From an uncultured Clostridia bacterium (GTDB lineage: Bacteria > Bacillota > Clostridia > Oscillospirales > Acutalibacteraceae), in contig CALFTN010000035.1 of assembly GCA_937916395.1 (NCBI GenBank), positions 1 to 48,763 of the forward strand: a DNA stretch of 48,763 bases, given 5' to 3'. Every line of letters begins with the position of its first letter. Position 1 is the stretch's first letter. A program made the position numbers and the translations under genes. A model generated the notes under the pieces. It saw nothing but the letters and a program-made list of their open reading frames with translations. It did no database searches and was not told where the DNA came from. Shown piece after piece: positions 24,060 to 32,662 of the stretch.

Positions 24060-25499
24060 ATGTCAGTATTACAAAGCTTACAACCAGAAAGAGTATTTTA
24101 TTATTTCGAAGAAATCACAAAAATTCCACATGGTTCTGGTGATATGACGAGGATTGCTTCCTTTTGCGTAAATTTCGCTAAAGAGCACAACCTCAGATAT
24201 TACCATGATGATGCAAACAATGTAGTAATTTATAAAGACGGAACAAAGCACCTAAAGGATGCAGGACCAATTATTCTGCAAGGTCATCTCGATATGGTTT
24301 GCCAGAAAACCGAAGACAGTAATATAGATTTTTTTAATGACCCATTAGAAATTTTCATTGATGGTGATTTTATAAAAGCTAATAACACTACTCTTGGTGC
24401 AGATAACGGCATTGCAGTAGCTTGTGTTTTAGCCATCTTAGAAAGTGACAGCTACACACACCCACCTATTGAGGCAGTTTTCACAACAGACGAAGAAACT
24501 GGTATGGTTGGTGCAAATTTTCTTGACACATCGGTTTTAAAATCAAAAAGAATGATTAATATAGACTCTGAAGAAGATGACACGATGACAGTTTCATGTG
24601 CTGGTGGTGCTGATTTCTTAGCAACATTCAATTTTCAGCGAGAAGCTGTAAACGGCACTGAAATTGAGTTAATTTTAAAAGGTCTTAAGGGTGGACACTC
24701 AGGCATTGAAATTGACAAAGGCAGAGTTAACGCAAACATTCTTGCAGGTCGCGTTTTAAATCACCTTAAAACAACCGATTTCAATTTATTAAGCATTAAT
24801 GGTGGCGACAAAACTAACGCAATTACAAATCTTTGTAAAATAAACCTCTGTATAAGTAACAAAGATAACTTTATTAAGGAAGCCACAGAGTATCTTAAAA
24901 TTATAAAAGATGAAATCACAGCAAGAGAAGAATACTTTGATTATCATATAAACATACTTGAAAGCGGAGAATTCAAAGCAATAAACAAAGAAAGTGCAAA
25001 TGCTATTATTTACGCTTTGGAATGTATGCCAAACGGCGTTTTAGATATGAGTGCTGAAATCAATGGTCTTGTTGAAACCTCACTCAACTTAGGAATTTTA
25101 GCTACAAATGAAAATAGCACAGAGCTTAAAACCTCTTTAAGAAGCAATAAAATGAGTGCTCTTTCTGCTTTAGAAGAGAGATTAAAAACATTTTTCAGTA
25201 TTCTCCCTTGTGAATGTACAACCTTTGACAAATATCCATCTTGGGAATTTAACAGTAACTCTACTTTACAAGGTCTTTTTAAAGAGATTTATGAAAAAGA
25301 AACTGGTAAAGCTCTCAAAGTAGAGGCAATTCACGCAGGTCTTGAATGTGGTGTATTTGCATCTAAAATAAAGGACTTTGACTGCATATCAATCGGTCCA
25401 AATATGTTCGACGTTCATACAGTAAAAGAAAGACTTTCTATTGACTCAACTGAAAGAACCTTTAAAATTCTTTTAAAAGTCTTAGAAAACTGCAAATAA
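24060..25499 (+). CDS. pepD: Aminoacyl-histidine dipeptidase, PepD type (M20)
   Basis: A cytosolic zinc dipeptidase of the M20 family that hydrolyses Xaa-His and other dipeptides. Metal and catalytic residues are visible: His76 and Asp78 in ILQGHLDMVCQ, Asp115 in TTLGADNG, Glu145-Glu146 in TTDEETGM, and Asp in MINIDSEEDD. LKGLKGGHSGIEIDKGR marks the lid domain. 479 residues is normal for PepD. It starts three bases after nadE, with an AGGAATT ribosome binding site in the nadE end, so the two are cotranscribed although functionally unrelated. Confidence 0.94.
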   Translation: MSVLQSLQPERVFYYFEEITKIPHGSGDMTRIASFCVNFAKEHNLRYYHDDANNVVIYKDGTKHLKDAGPIILQGHLDMVCQKTEDSNIDFFNDPLEIFIDGDFIKANNTTLGADNGIAVACVLAILESDSYTHPPIEAVFTTDEETGMVGANFLDTSVLKSKRMINIDSEEDDTMTVSCAGGADFLATFNFQREAVNGTEIELILKGLKGGHSGIEIDKGRVNANILAGRVLNHLKTTDFNLLSINGGDKTNAITNLCKINLCISNKDNFIKEATEYLKIIKDEITAREEYFDYHINILESGEFKAINKESANAIIYALECMPNGVLDMSAEINGLVETSLNLGILATNENSTELKTSLRSNKMSALSALEERLKTFFSILPCECTTFDKYPSWEFNSNSTLQGLFKEIYEKETGKALKVEAIHAGLECGVFASKIKDFDCISIGPNMFDVHTVKERLSIDSTERTFKILLKVLENCK

Positions 25500-25512
25500 A
25501 CGGCTTTTTTCA

Positions 25513-25541
25513 TTGACATAACAAGTTATTTATTGTAAAAT
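25513..25541 (+). promoter_or_regulatory. Sigma-A promoter of the lysyl-tRNA synthetase gene
   Basis: TTGACA (25513-25518), 17-base spacer, TAAAAT (25536-25541). The short leader has no T-box features that I can see. Confidence 0.8.
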
Positions 25542-25590
25542 ACTATGTTGATTGTATGAAAACAAAATATTTAAGAAAAAGAGTGATAAA

Positions 25591-27615
25591 ATGCATTGGT
25601 CAGAAGAAATCGCTGAAAAAATAATTAAGCGTAACCCTAACAAAGAAGAATATGTTTGTGCCGCTGGTATCAGCCCATCAGGTTCAATTCATATTGGTAA
25701 CTTCCGTGATATTGCTACTAGTTATTTTGTAGTAAGAGCCTTGAGAAAAAAAGGTAAAAAAGCAAGACTTCTTTTCTCATGGGACGAATTTGACCGTCTC
25801 AGAAAGGTTCCTGTAAACGTTGCAGCTGTTGACAGTGATATGGAAAAATACATAGGCTGTCCTTATGTAGATGTTAAAAACCCATTTGTTGATGCTCAGG
25901 AATTTAAAACTTATGCTGAATATTTTGAAAACGAATTCGAAACATCTATTGTTAAATTCGGTATTGATATGGATTACAGACATCAGGCTGAAATGTACAG
26001 AAGCGGTAAATACACTGAACATATCATCCACGCTTTAAAGCATCGTGGTGAAATTTTTGATATTTTAGACAGCCACCGTACACAAGAAGCACAACCAGGC
26101 GAAAGAGAAGCATATTACCCAATTAATATTTATTGCCCTGAATGTGGCAAGGATACAACAAAGGTACATTCTCTTTCAGACGATTGCACAGTAGCAGAAT
26201 ATTCTTGTGCTTGTGGTCACAAAGGCACATTTGACTTCACCAAAGATTTCAACTGCAAATTAGCTTGGAAGATTGACTGGCCTATGCGTTGGATGTATGA
26301 AGGTGTCGACTTTGAACCAGGTGGAAAAGACCACGCAAGCCCACACGGTAGTTACGACACAAGTAAGGATATTGCAAAGAAAATCTTTGGTTATGAGCCA
26401 CCTCTCTTCCAGGGTTATGAATTCATCGGCATCAAAGGCACCACTGGTAAAATGTCTGGCTCTTCAGGTCTCAACTTAACACCAGACACACTTTTAAAAA
26501 TTTATCAACCAGAAGTTATTCTCTGGCTTTACTCAAAAACAGAGCCACTTAAGGCATTTGATTTCTGCTTTGATGACGGAATTCTTCGTCAGTACTTTGA
26601 ATTTGACAAGATGTACACAAATGTTAAAAATGGTACTGCTAATGACAATGAAAAAGCAATTATGTATAACACAACTGTTGGTGACAGAGTATTAGAAACT
26701 GTTCCAATGGGTCATCTTGTTCAGTTAGGTTCAGTTGTTGACTTCAACGTTCCAATGCTTGAAACAGTGTTTGAGAAGATTGACACACCTTATAAATATG
26801 AACAATTCGCTGACAGACTTGAAAGAGCAAAATACTGGCTTGAGCACTGTGCTCCAGAAAATGTAAACAGACTCAGAACATTAAGAAACTGGGATGTTTA
26901 TGAAACACTTGATGATACAGCTAAAAAAGAAGTTGAGCTTTTATTTAACTTCATTAAGGAAGGCGGTTATGACCTTGATGAGCTTAACAAAAAGCTTTAT
27001 GCTATTCCAAAAGAAGTTCATGGCACCGACCTTGACGAAAAAGCTTTAAAGGCAATTCAAGGAACATTCTTCAAGAACGTTTATAAGCTTCTTATAGATA
27101 AAGAAAAAGGTCCAAGACTTTACTTATTCCTTTTCGCTATCGACCCACAAAAATATGTTGGCCTTCTTGACTTCTCTTACCCAAAAACAGAAGAAGAAAT
27201 GAAAGCTCCTGTTGTTGAAGAAGTTGTAGAAAATGAAGACAAGCACGTTTATGGCGAAGCAGATGCTTTTGTTCCTTTCTCAACTGAAAGCATTTCTATT
27301 GACGATTTCTGCAAGTTAGACCTCAGAGTTTGTGAAATTATTAAAGCTCAGGAAATAAGAAAATCTCACAGTTGCTTAAAGCTTACACTTGACGATGGCA
27401 GTGGCGAAAACAGAATTATTGTTTCATCTATCAAGAGTGAATACACATGCGAACAGTTAGTTGGCAAGAAGATTATTGTTGTTGCAAACCTCGAGCCAGC
27501 AAGAATTGCAGGTGTTGAAAGCCAGGGCATGCTCCTTGCAGCAACAAATGGCGCTTGTGGATGTCAGGTAGTATTTTTACCTGATTGTGTACCAGCGGGA
27601 ACTCAGATTAAATAA
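25591..27615 (+). CDS. lysK: Class I lysyl-tRNA synthetase with C-terminal tRNA-binding (EMAP/Trbp111-like) domain
   Basis: Charges tRNA-Lys using the class I fold. AAGISPSGSIHIGNFRD holds the HIGH-like HIGN at residues 34-37; a four-cysteine zinc-type motif (CPEC ... CACG) is near 182-206; GGKDHASPHGSYD and the KMSKS-like KMSGS at 287-291 are typical of LysK. Most Firmicutes use the unrelated class II LysS; class I is mainly archaeal with scattered bacteria. The last ~108 residues (from about 567: FCKLDLRVCEIIKAQEI to ANLEPARIAGVESQGMLLAA) are a tRNA-binding domain of the MetRS C-terminal type, joined by an acidic linker. I know no standard LysK with this domain. ATG at 25591 (AGAGTGA upstream) gives 674 residues. 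Confidence 0.9.
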   Translation: MHWSEEIAEKIIKRNPNKEEYVCAAGISPSGSIHIGNFRDIATSYFVVRALRKKGKKARLLFSWDEFDRLRKVPVNVAAVDSDMEKYIGCPYVDVKNPFVDAQEFKTYAEYFENEFETSIVKFGIDMDYRHQAEMYRSGKYTEHIIHALKHRGEIFDILDSHRTQEAQPGEREAYYPINIYCPECGKDTTKVHSLSDDCTVAEYSCACGHKGTFDFTKDFNCKLAWKIDWPMRWMYEGVDFEPGGKDHASPHGSYDTSKDIAKKIFGYEPPLFQGYEFIGIKGTTGKMSGSSGLNLTPDTLLKIYQPEVILWLYSKTEPLKAFDFCFDDGILRQYFEFDKMYTNVKNGTANDNEKAIMYNTTVGDRVLETVPMGHLVQLGSVVDFNVPMLETVFEKIDTPYKYEQFADRLERAKYWLEHCAPENVNRLRTLRNWDVYETLDDTAKKEVELLFNFIKEGGYDLDELNKKLYAIPKEVHGTDLDEKALKAIQGTFFKNVYKLLIDKEKGPRLYLFLFAIDPQKYVGLLDFSYPKTEEEMKAPVVEEVVENEDKHVYGEADAFVPFSTESISIDDFCKLDLRVCEIIKAQEIRKSHSCLKLTLDDGSGENRIIVSSIKSEYTCEQLVGKKIIVVANLEPARIAGVESQGMLLAATNGACGCQVVFLPDCVPAGTQIK

Positions 27616-27812
27616 TTTACTTTGTAAATTGTGATATAAATCCTTACGGATTTGCGATATATTTCCATTGAAATGCGATATATCTTCGATGCGATATGCC
27701 TTCGGCGTGTTTCGTGGATTTATATCATATCGCATACGAGTGAAACGAGTATATATCGCAAATGAACGAAGCGAATTTATATCGCATTTGCAAAGGCAAA
27801 TATATCGTAAAA
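27616..27812. repeat. Hairpin array R1: GCGATATA words, 4 forward + 4 inverted
   Basis: Starts at the synthetase stop codon. Forward words GTGATATA/GCGATATA begin at 27631, 27654, 27675 and 27691; after a 29-base centre, inverted words (TATATCGC type) follow at about 27727, 27751, 27778 and 27801. Small hairpins fill the gaps, for example AAATCCTTACGGATTT and ATTTGCAAAGGCAAAT. Same plan as the arrays at 34779 and 35587, but with a different word. Confidence 0.75.
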
Positions 27813-27827
27813 TTTATAAAAACAACA

Positions 27828-27873
27828 ACATCCTATCATTTAAAGTTTTTTATAAACTTGAATGATAGGATGT
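27828..27873. terminator. CCTATCAT hairpin terminator between convergent genes, copy 3
   Basis: Outer stem ACATCCTATCATT/AATGATAGGATGT with an inner AAGTTT/AAACTT pairing. Lies between the convergent synthetase and PIN-like genes, with T-rich sequence (TTTGTTTAATT) on the plus side. Confidence 0.7.
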
Positions 27874-27886
27874 TTGTTTAATTATG

Positions 27887-28453
27887 TTAGCTTTTCTCCT
27901 TCAACAACGGTTTTATTTTTTTATACAACTCCGTTACCTTTTTGTTGTCGCACAATTCTTTCATAATATAATTGTGAACACCTTCTTTACTCTTCCTGTC
28001 CTTTATCGCAGAACATACAACCTTTATGTATTCCTTATTTTCTTCGCCTAAAAGCTCTGCAACCTGTTTTTGTGTTTCGTCAGTTTGTTTCTGAACATCG
28101 CTGGAAATATCTTCAACACGCGAAATTTTAATTCTCTTTTTCCTCCAGAATTCGACCGTACTGTCAAAGCCTTTATCTTTTGAAACAATAACATATTCTT
28201 TGTTTTCTTCTTTTGCTATTTTATAACCTAAAATAGAAGTTAACTGAAAGTCCAACGAATCCTTTGTACCAACAGTTACTTTTATATATTCTATTTTAGC
28301 GTTACATTCTATTAAGCGTCTATGTAATCCGAAAGTTAATGTGTTAGCCTTTTCACTATAAAAAATACAGACAGCATCATCTTCTTTAAGCTTTGCAACA
28401 CCTTTTAAACCATCTATATGCACATTTTCATAATCAATAAAGTAAATTGCCAT
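27887..28453 (-). CDS. PIN-like (NYN) domain protein, putative ribonuclease
   Basis: A 188-residue soluble protein with a PIN/NYN-like fold signature: FIDYENVHIDGLKG near the N-terminus (first acidic residue), DSLDFQLTSILGYKIA in the middle, and EYVIVSKDKGFDSTVEFW (C-terminal acid). Proteins of this kind are metal-dependent RNases; the target is unknown. The start at 28453 has a perfect AAGGAGG six bases upstream; the longer frame to 28510 lacks this. Last gene of the helD-lipoprotein-GNAT group, 53 bases after the GNAT gene. Confidence 0.72.
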   Translation of the reverse strand: MAIYFIDYENVHIDGLKGVAKLKEDDAVCIFYSEKANTLTFGLHRRLIECNAKIEYIKVTVGTKDSLDFQLTSILGYKIAKEENKEYVIVSKDKGFDSTVEFWRKKRIKISRVEDISSDVQKQTDETQKQVAELLGEENKEYIKVVCSAIKDRKSKEGVHNYIMKELCDNKKVTELYKKIKPLLKEKS

Positions 28454-28506
28454 AAAAACCTCCTTTTTAACAATAATTACAATCAAGGCGAAGCCTTCCG
28501 AAATTT

Positions 28507-29028
28507 TCAATTTTCAATTCCATAAACAATCTCCCGCGTTGTTTTAAAAAACTCACAGAACTCGTTTTCATTAAGAATTTCAGGAAAGCTCAAAATCTTT
28601 AAAGGTACACTTTCCTCGTTATGATATGACGGTTGAGTGTAATCGTAAGAATTCACTTTAAAGCCGAGATTTTCATAAAATTTAATTCGCTTCTTCTGCA
28701 TTTCTGTTTCTGGAGCCTCTGCTTCTAAAATAATTGGCAGATTATACTTTGCTTTTATTAAATCAATTGTTTTTGAACCATAGCCTTTTGAACGAATTTC
28801 TTTATTTATTGCTATATGTTCAATGAACAGAAATTCATCAAAAAGCCAGAACACTACTAAACCAACGCTTTCTCCAGCATCAATAATCTCAGAAAAATTA
28901 AATTCTTTTTTTAAAAAACACGCTTTTTCGTCGGCTTCATCACGTCTTTCTTCATAAGGGAAAGCATCTATGAGTCTTTTATAAACAGACGAAAAATTTT
29001 CTTCTGTTACTGGTTTTAAATTAATCAT
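28507..29028 (-). CDS. GNAT-family N-acetyltransferase
   Basis: 173 residues with a GNAT acetyl-CoA site: LFIEHIAINKEIRSKGYGSKTIDLI (motif A with RSKGYG) and RIKFYENLGFKVN (motif B, about 117-129). The acceptor cannot be predicted. It overlaps the upstream lipoprotein gene by four bases (ATGA), so the two are translationally coupled; no strong ribosome binding site of its own is seen, which fits coupling. Confidence 0.85.
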   Translation of the reverse strand: MINLKPVTEENFSSVYKRLIDAFPYEERRDEADEKACFLKKEFNFSEIIDAGESVGLVVFWLFDEFLFIEHIAINKEIRSKGYGSKTIDLIKAKYNLPIILEAEAPETEMQKKRIKFYENLGFKVNSYDYTQPSYHNEESVPLKILSFPEILNENEFCEFFKTTREIVYGIEN

Positions 29029-30398
29029 ATCAAGTCACTTATTTCTTTAAAATTATTTCTTATTTCATCGGTTGTTCCGGTTGAAATATAATAATCATAT
29101 TCTTTTGGTTTAAAACTCTCAAAAACATAATCTTTAACTACAGCAATATAAGAGGTTGGGCCCACTCTTGATGGGTCTTTTTCAGTTGTTTCACCTCGTG
29201 CATAAACACCTGTTAAAAATGTATCGTGAGTTGGCATATAAAGACCTATGCCGAAGCTATCAGAAAATTCACCACGATATGCTGACCAATGTTCAACTGA
29301 AGTAAAATTCGGGTAACCTTCATCTGGCCAGAAGCCTAATGTATTGTTTGTAACAAGCTTATTATCTTTTGAGAATGGTTCTGCTCCATCATAATAAACA
29401 AAAGTGTTAAGTGGTTCAATACAGTAGAACGCAGGCAATTCTTGTGTTCTTGGTGTTGCAGGGTAACCAGAGAAATCAGTAAATCTGCACTTAATATGAA
29501 CATTATTATTTTCTATGGTATACCACGCTTCCATATAAGACGGTGTAATAAATTCTTTTGTTTTTGCCCAGTCAAGTGGTCTGCATTTTATATAAATTTC
29601 TTCTTCACTAAGGCGTATATCTACAATTTTACTGTGGTCATTATATTGGTTGCCGCCCTGAACAGGATTATAGTTCCAGGTGTTGTCCATATAAGTCCCT
29701 GGTTCATAAGGTGCTTCTAAAGTTCCGTAGTAAGATTGTTGCACAAGTCTTCCGGTATCGTTACGGTTAATTAAATTTACATTCTTATTAATTGCTCTTT
29801 TTTCATAACGGTCACTTGCGTTTGAGTCAACCTTGATTTTACCATCAACTTTAACTGCTTCAACGTTTGAATCTAAATCTTCAAGATAAGAAAGTGCACC
29901 ACCCCAGAGCAAATCTACGCCTAATTTATAGTTTTCTGTTTCAATGAAAACCTCTTGTTTTGGCACTTCTCTGAAAAACACAGAAAAACCAATAAATTTA
30001 ACATTTGCTTTTTTTGAATTAAGTGGCTCACAAGTAAATTCAATTAAATCCGTTGCTACAGCCTTTTCTAAAGCATTATCTATAAAACTATAAAAATCCT
30101 TTTCGCTTTTTGATGGCTCCAAAAAGAATTCTTCTCTCACTGTTTCTTTTTTTACAGTGTATGTCAAAGAACACTTAAGGTAGGAATCTGAAGTATATTT
30201 AATACCAAAATAATTAAACTTTTTCACACTGTCATCAATAAGGACGGCATCTTTTGCTGTGAGTTGTTTTTCTTTATTATCAGCAAAATATGTCATTCTC
30301 GAAATTGTAAAATCAGTGTCATATTTATTACCCAAACAACCAGCGAATGAAAGTATTATTGCAAGGCACATTAAAACACTTACTATTCTCTTTTTCAT
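29025..30398 (-). CDS. Unrecognised lipoprotein, possibly carbohydrate-related
   Basis: A 457-residue exported protein with a lipoprotein signal: KKR, a hydrophobic core, and lipobox SFAGC with the lipidated cysteine near residue 21. The rest is soluble and beta-rich. GGALSYLED, NLINRNDTGRLVQQSYYG, NPVQGGNQYNDHS and an aromatic-rich C-terminal half recall mutarotase-like or sugar-hydrolase beta-sandwich proteins, but I do not recognise the family and make no firm functional claim. ATG at 30398 lies eight bases after AGGTG and starts MKKR; an in-frame GTG at 30407 is inside that site. Nine bases downstream of helD and overlapping the GNAT gene. Confidence 0.7.
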   Translation of the reverse strand: MKKRIVSVLMCLAIILSFAGCLGNKYDTDFTISRMTYFADNKEKQLTAKDAVLIDDSVKKFNYFGIKYTSDSYLKCSLTYTVKKETVREEFFLEPSKSEKDFYSFIDNALEKAVATDLIEFTCEPLNSKKANVKFIGFSVFFREVPKQEVFIETENYKLGVDLLWGGALSYLEDLDSNVEAVKVDGKIKVDSNASDRYEKRAINKNVNLINRNDTGRLVQQSYYGTLEAPYEPGTYMDNTWNYNPVQGGNQYNDHSKIVDIRLSEEEIYIKCRPLDWAKTKEFITPSYMEAWYTIENNNVHIKCRFTDFSGYPATPRTQELPAFYCIEPLNTFVYYDGAEPFSKDNKLVTNNTLGFWPDEGYPNFTSVEHWSAYRGEFSDSFGIGLYMPTHDTFLTGVYARGETTEKDPSRVGPTSYIAVVKDYVFESFKPKEYDYYISTGTTDEIRNNFKEISDLI

Positions 30399-30407
30399 TG
30401 AATACAC

Positions 30408-32516
30408 CTACATTTCTGAAATTGTTAATCTGTGTAACGCTCTTGTAACTGCCATATAAAGATATGGTTTATTACTATCACCATTAAATGCGTTTTCTTT
30501 ATTAAACACTATTACACTGTCAAATTCAAGTCCCTTTGTTAAAACGAGTGGCATAATAATTGGCGCTTCGCTTAATACACAAGATTTGTTATCACAAAGA
30601 CGAATTGCAGGAAGCTCTTTAACTAATTTTTTGTGAAGCTCTTGTGCATCTTCAATAGTTTTTGTAATAATTGCAACTGACGAGCTTTTTTCATTATACT
30701 CTTTTAAAGTCTTCAAAAATTCACTTTCGCCCTTTTTATATTGCACCTCTTCACCATTTCTTGTGAAAATATCATAATTCTTTTCTTTTGGTAAAAGTGA
30801 AAGTGCCAAGGTGTTTATTTCTTCGGTTGAGCGATAACTTCTGTTAAGATATAATGAATTCGCATTGTAAAGCGAAGCCAATTTTTCTACGCTTACTGAA
30901 TTTATTTCAGGGTTAATTGCCTGATTTGTATCAAGTAAAAGTGTATATTTTGCCCTTGGGAACATTGTTAAAATAATTCTGTGTTGCAAAAGGCTTAAAT
31001 CCTGTGCTTCATCAATTAAAATGTGTTTAACACCGTTTAAAACAGCGCTTTCACCCATTACACACTTTGTGAATACAACGCCTAATGCATCTGGAAAATC
31101 AAGAATTCGTTTCTCAAGGTTCTCTTTAGTGAATTTTAAAATATCGTCACTACTGCCAACTGTGTTAGCATAATTCTCTAAAATATTAAGATAAATTTTA
31201 ACAGGGTCAGCTAAAACACACTCTCTCAAAGTTCTACCCACATTGTGTTTCAACTCCCTACGCTTCATTTTATAAAGCTTAGCAGTGTCTTCATCTATAC
31301 TGGACTCCAAATCTATTGTTTCATAAATTTCTTCTCTGTGCTCTAAAAAATATTCATCTATTACACCATTTACAAAGCTCACAAGTCTCTCTGCCCTTGC
31401 AGATGGCGCATTTTCACTATCTGACACGTATCTGTCTAAAATATCATCTTTAGAAATAATTGTTTCATCATAAAGAGTAACGTCTTTGAATTCTGGCAGA
31501 TAATTTTCAGCGTGTACTTTTAAGAAATCAATGAATTTTTCATCATATTTTAAAACTGCATTTTTCTTTCTTAAATTATCGCCATTAATTAAGCTATTTG
31601 CTAAATCGTAATAATCAAGAACAGAATATTCAGAAAGCTCTGCTTTAAAAATATTATAAAAGCTTGAGTAATTGATTGGCATTTCACCAAGCTCTGGAAT
31701 AATATCTGCTACATAGCTCGAGAAAATATCGTTATTAGAAAACATAACAATTTCAGAAGAAATGAGTTCTTTTCTGTTTCTGTAAAGAAGGTAAGCGATT
31801 CTGTGAAAACCCACAGACGTTTTACCACTACCGGCAGGGCCATAAACAATTAAATTTTTACTATCAGAATATCTTATAGCTTTATTCTGCTCACGTTGAA
31901 TTGAATTAACAATAACTCTTAAATGCTCATGAGTATTTTCGCCCAACACATCTCTTAAAATATCATCGTCAATTTTAATATCGCTATTAACAAAGCCTTT
32001 TAATTCGCCATTTTGAAACTTATATTGTCTTTTTAAAGAAAGCTTGCCTTCCATTACGCCAGATGGTGCATTGAAATAAGCGTCACTTGAATTAAAATCA
32101 TCATAAAAAAGCGAAGCAATAGGTGCACGCCAGTCACAGACTAAAGTGTTATAGGTATCTCTTTCCTGTAATGTTTTAAGACCAATATAAATTTCTTGCT
32201 TTCTCCCTGTTCTGTTTGGTGTGAAATCCACCCTTGCAAAATACGGTGAGTTTTTAAGCTTTTCATAAAATGAAATATCATAATGTGCATTTTCTATCTC
32301 CTGCAATTGATTTTCCATTTCATAATGAAGCTCTGTAAGCTCAACACCTGCATACATTCCACCGTTTGGGTTATCCTCATTAAACTTTTCACCCTGAGCC
32401 TTAACTCGTGCCTTATAAGTAACAATAAGGTCTTTAAGCCTCACTATTTCGCTATTTAAAAAATTTTTTGTTTTTTCAAAATAAAGCTGTTCAAGTTGTT
32501 CTTCTTTTGAATACAT
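30408..32516 (-). CDS. helD: HelD-like superfamily 1 helicase (RNA polymerase recycling factor)
   Basis: A 702-residue UvrD/Rep-like ATPase. The N-terminal ~75 residues form a predicted coiled-coil arm, as in HelD; VCDWRAPIASLFYDD follows near 126-140; Walker A is GPAGSGKTS at 226-234; the DEAQDLSLLQ segment is the Walker B/Q region; YRSTEEIN and VTRALHRL are late helicase motifs. HelD in Gram-positive bacteria removes stalled RNA polymerase from DNA. First gene of a four-gene run with its own promoter. Shorter than Bacillus HelD (~770). Confidence 0.85.
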   Translation of the reverse strand: MYSKEEQLEQLYFEKTKNFLNSEIVRLKDLIVTYKARVKAQGEKFNEDNPNGGMYAGVELTELHYEMENQLQEIENAHYDISFYEKLKNSPYFARVDFTPNRTGRKQEIYIGLKTLQERDTYNTLVCDWRAPIASLFYDDFNSSDAYFNAPSGVMEGKLSLKRQYKFQNGELKGFVNSDIKIDDDILRDVLGENTHEHLRVIVNSIQREQNKAIRYSDSKNLIVYGPAGSGKTSVGFHRIAYLLYRNRKELISSEIVMFSNNDIFSSYVADIIPELGEMPINYSSFYNIFKAELSEYSVLDYYDLANSLINGDNLRKKNAVLKYDEKFIDFLKVHAENYLPEFKDVTLYDETIISKDDILDRYVSDSENAPSARAERLVSFVNGVIDEYFLEHREEIYETIDLESSIDEDTAKLYKMKRRELKHNVGRTLRECVLADPVKIYLNILENYANTVGSSDDILKFTKENLEKRILDFPDALGVVFTKCVMGESAVLNGVKHILIDEAQDLSLLQHRIILTMFPRAKYTLLLDTNQAINPEINSVSVEKLASLYNANSLYLNRSYRSTEEINTLALSLLPKEKNYDIFTRNGEEVQYKKGESEFLKTLKEYNEKSSSVAIITKTIEDAQELHKKLVKELPAIRLCDNKSCVLSEAPIIMPLVLTKGLEFDSVIVFNKENAFNGDSNKPYLYMAVTRALHRLTISEM

Positions 32517-32567
32517 TAAAAAATTTTCCTTTCAAAAACTTCAAAATAAGTGTCATACCAACAATAA

Positions 32568-32596
32568 ATTATAACACAATAAAAACTCTCTATCAA
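32568..32596 (-). promoter_or_regulatory. Sigma-A promoter of helD
   Basis: Minus strand: TTGATA (32596-32591), 17-base spacer, TATAAT (32573-32568). Its -35 lies four bases from the -35 of the divergent esterase promoter. Confidence 0.75.
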
Positions 32597-32599
32597 GTG

Positions 32600-32627
32600 T
32601 TGACATTAATTTTAGTAAAGATATAAT
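32600..32627 (+). promoter_or_regulatory. Sigma-A promoter of the SGNH esterase gene
   Basis: TTGACA (32600-32605), 16-base spacer, TATAAT (32622-32627). Back-to-back with the helD promoter, so one regulator could affect both. Confidence 0.8.
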
Positions 32628-32662
32628 ATTCTTATAATTTTTAAAACAAAGGATTTGAAATT

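Noticed and set aside
25542..25590. T-box leader before the lysyl-tRNA synthetase
   Set aside because: Only about 45 bases lie between the -10 and the start; there is no room for a T-box or its terminator.
25591..27615. Methionyl-tRNA synthetase, suggested by the C-terminal tRNA-binding domain
   Set aside because: The catalytic part has LysK features (GISPSGSIHIGN, GGKDHASPHGSYD, KMSGS) and lacks the MetRS start and zinc-knuckle pattern.
27616..27812. Possible CRISPR array, because short words repeat at intervals of about 20-25 bases
   Set aside because: The words are only 7-8 bases, switch to inverse orientation halfway, and the spaces are self-complementary hairpins. No cas gene is present.
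27668..27865. Open frame inside hairpin array R1
   Set aside because: Made of repeat words and the terminator hairpin, with no coding signature.
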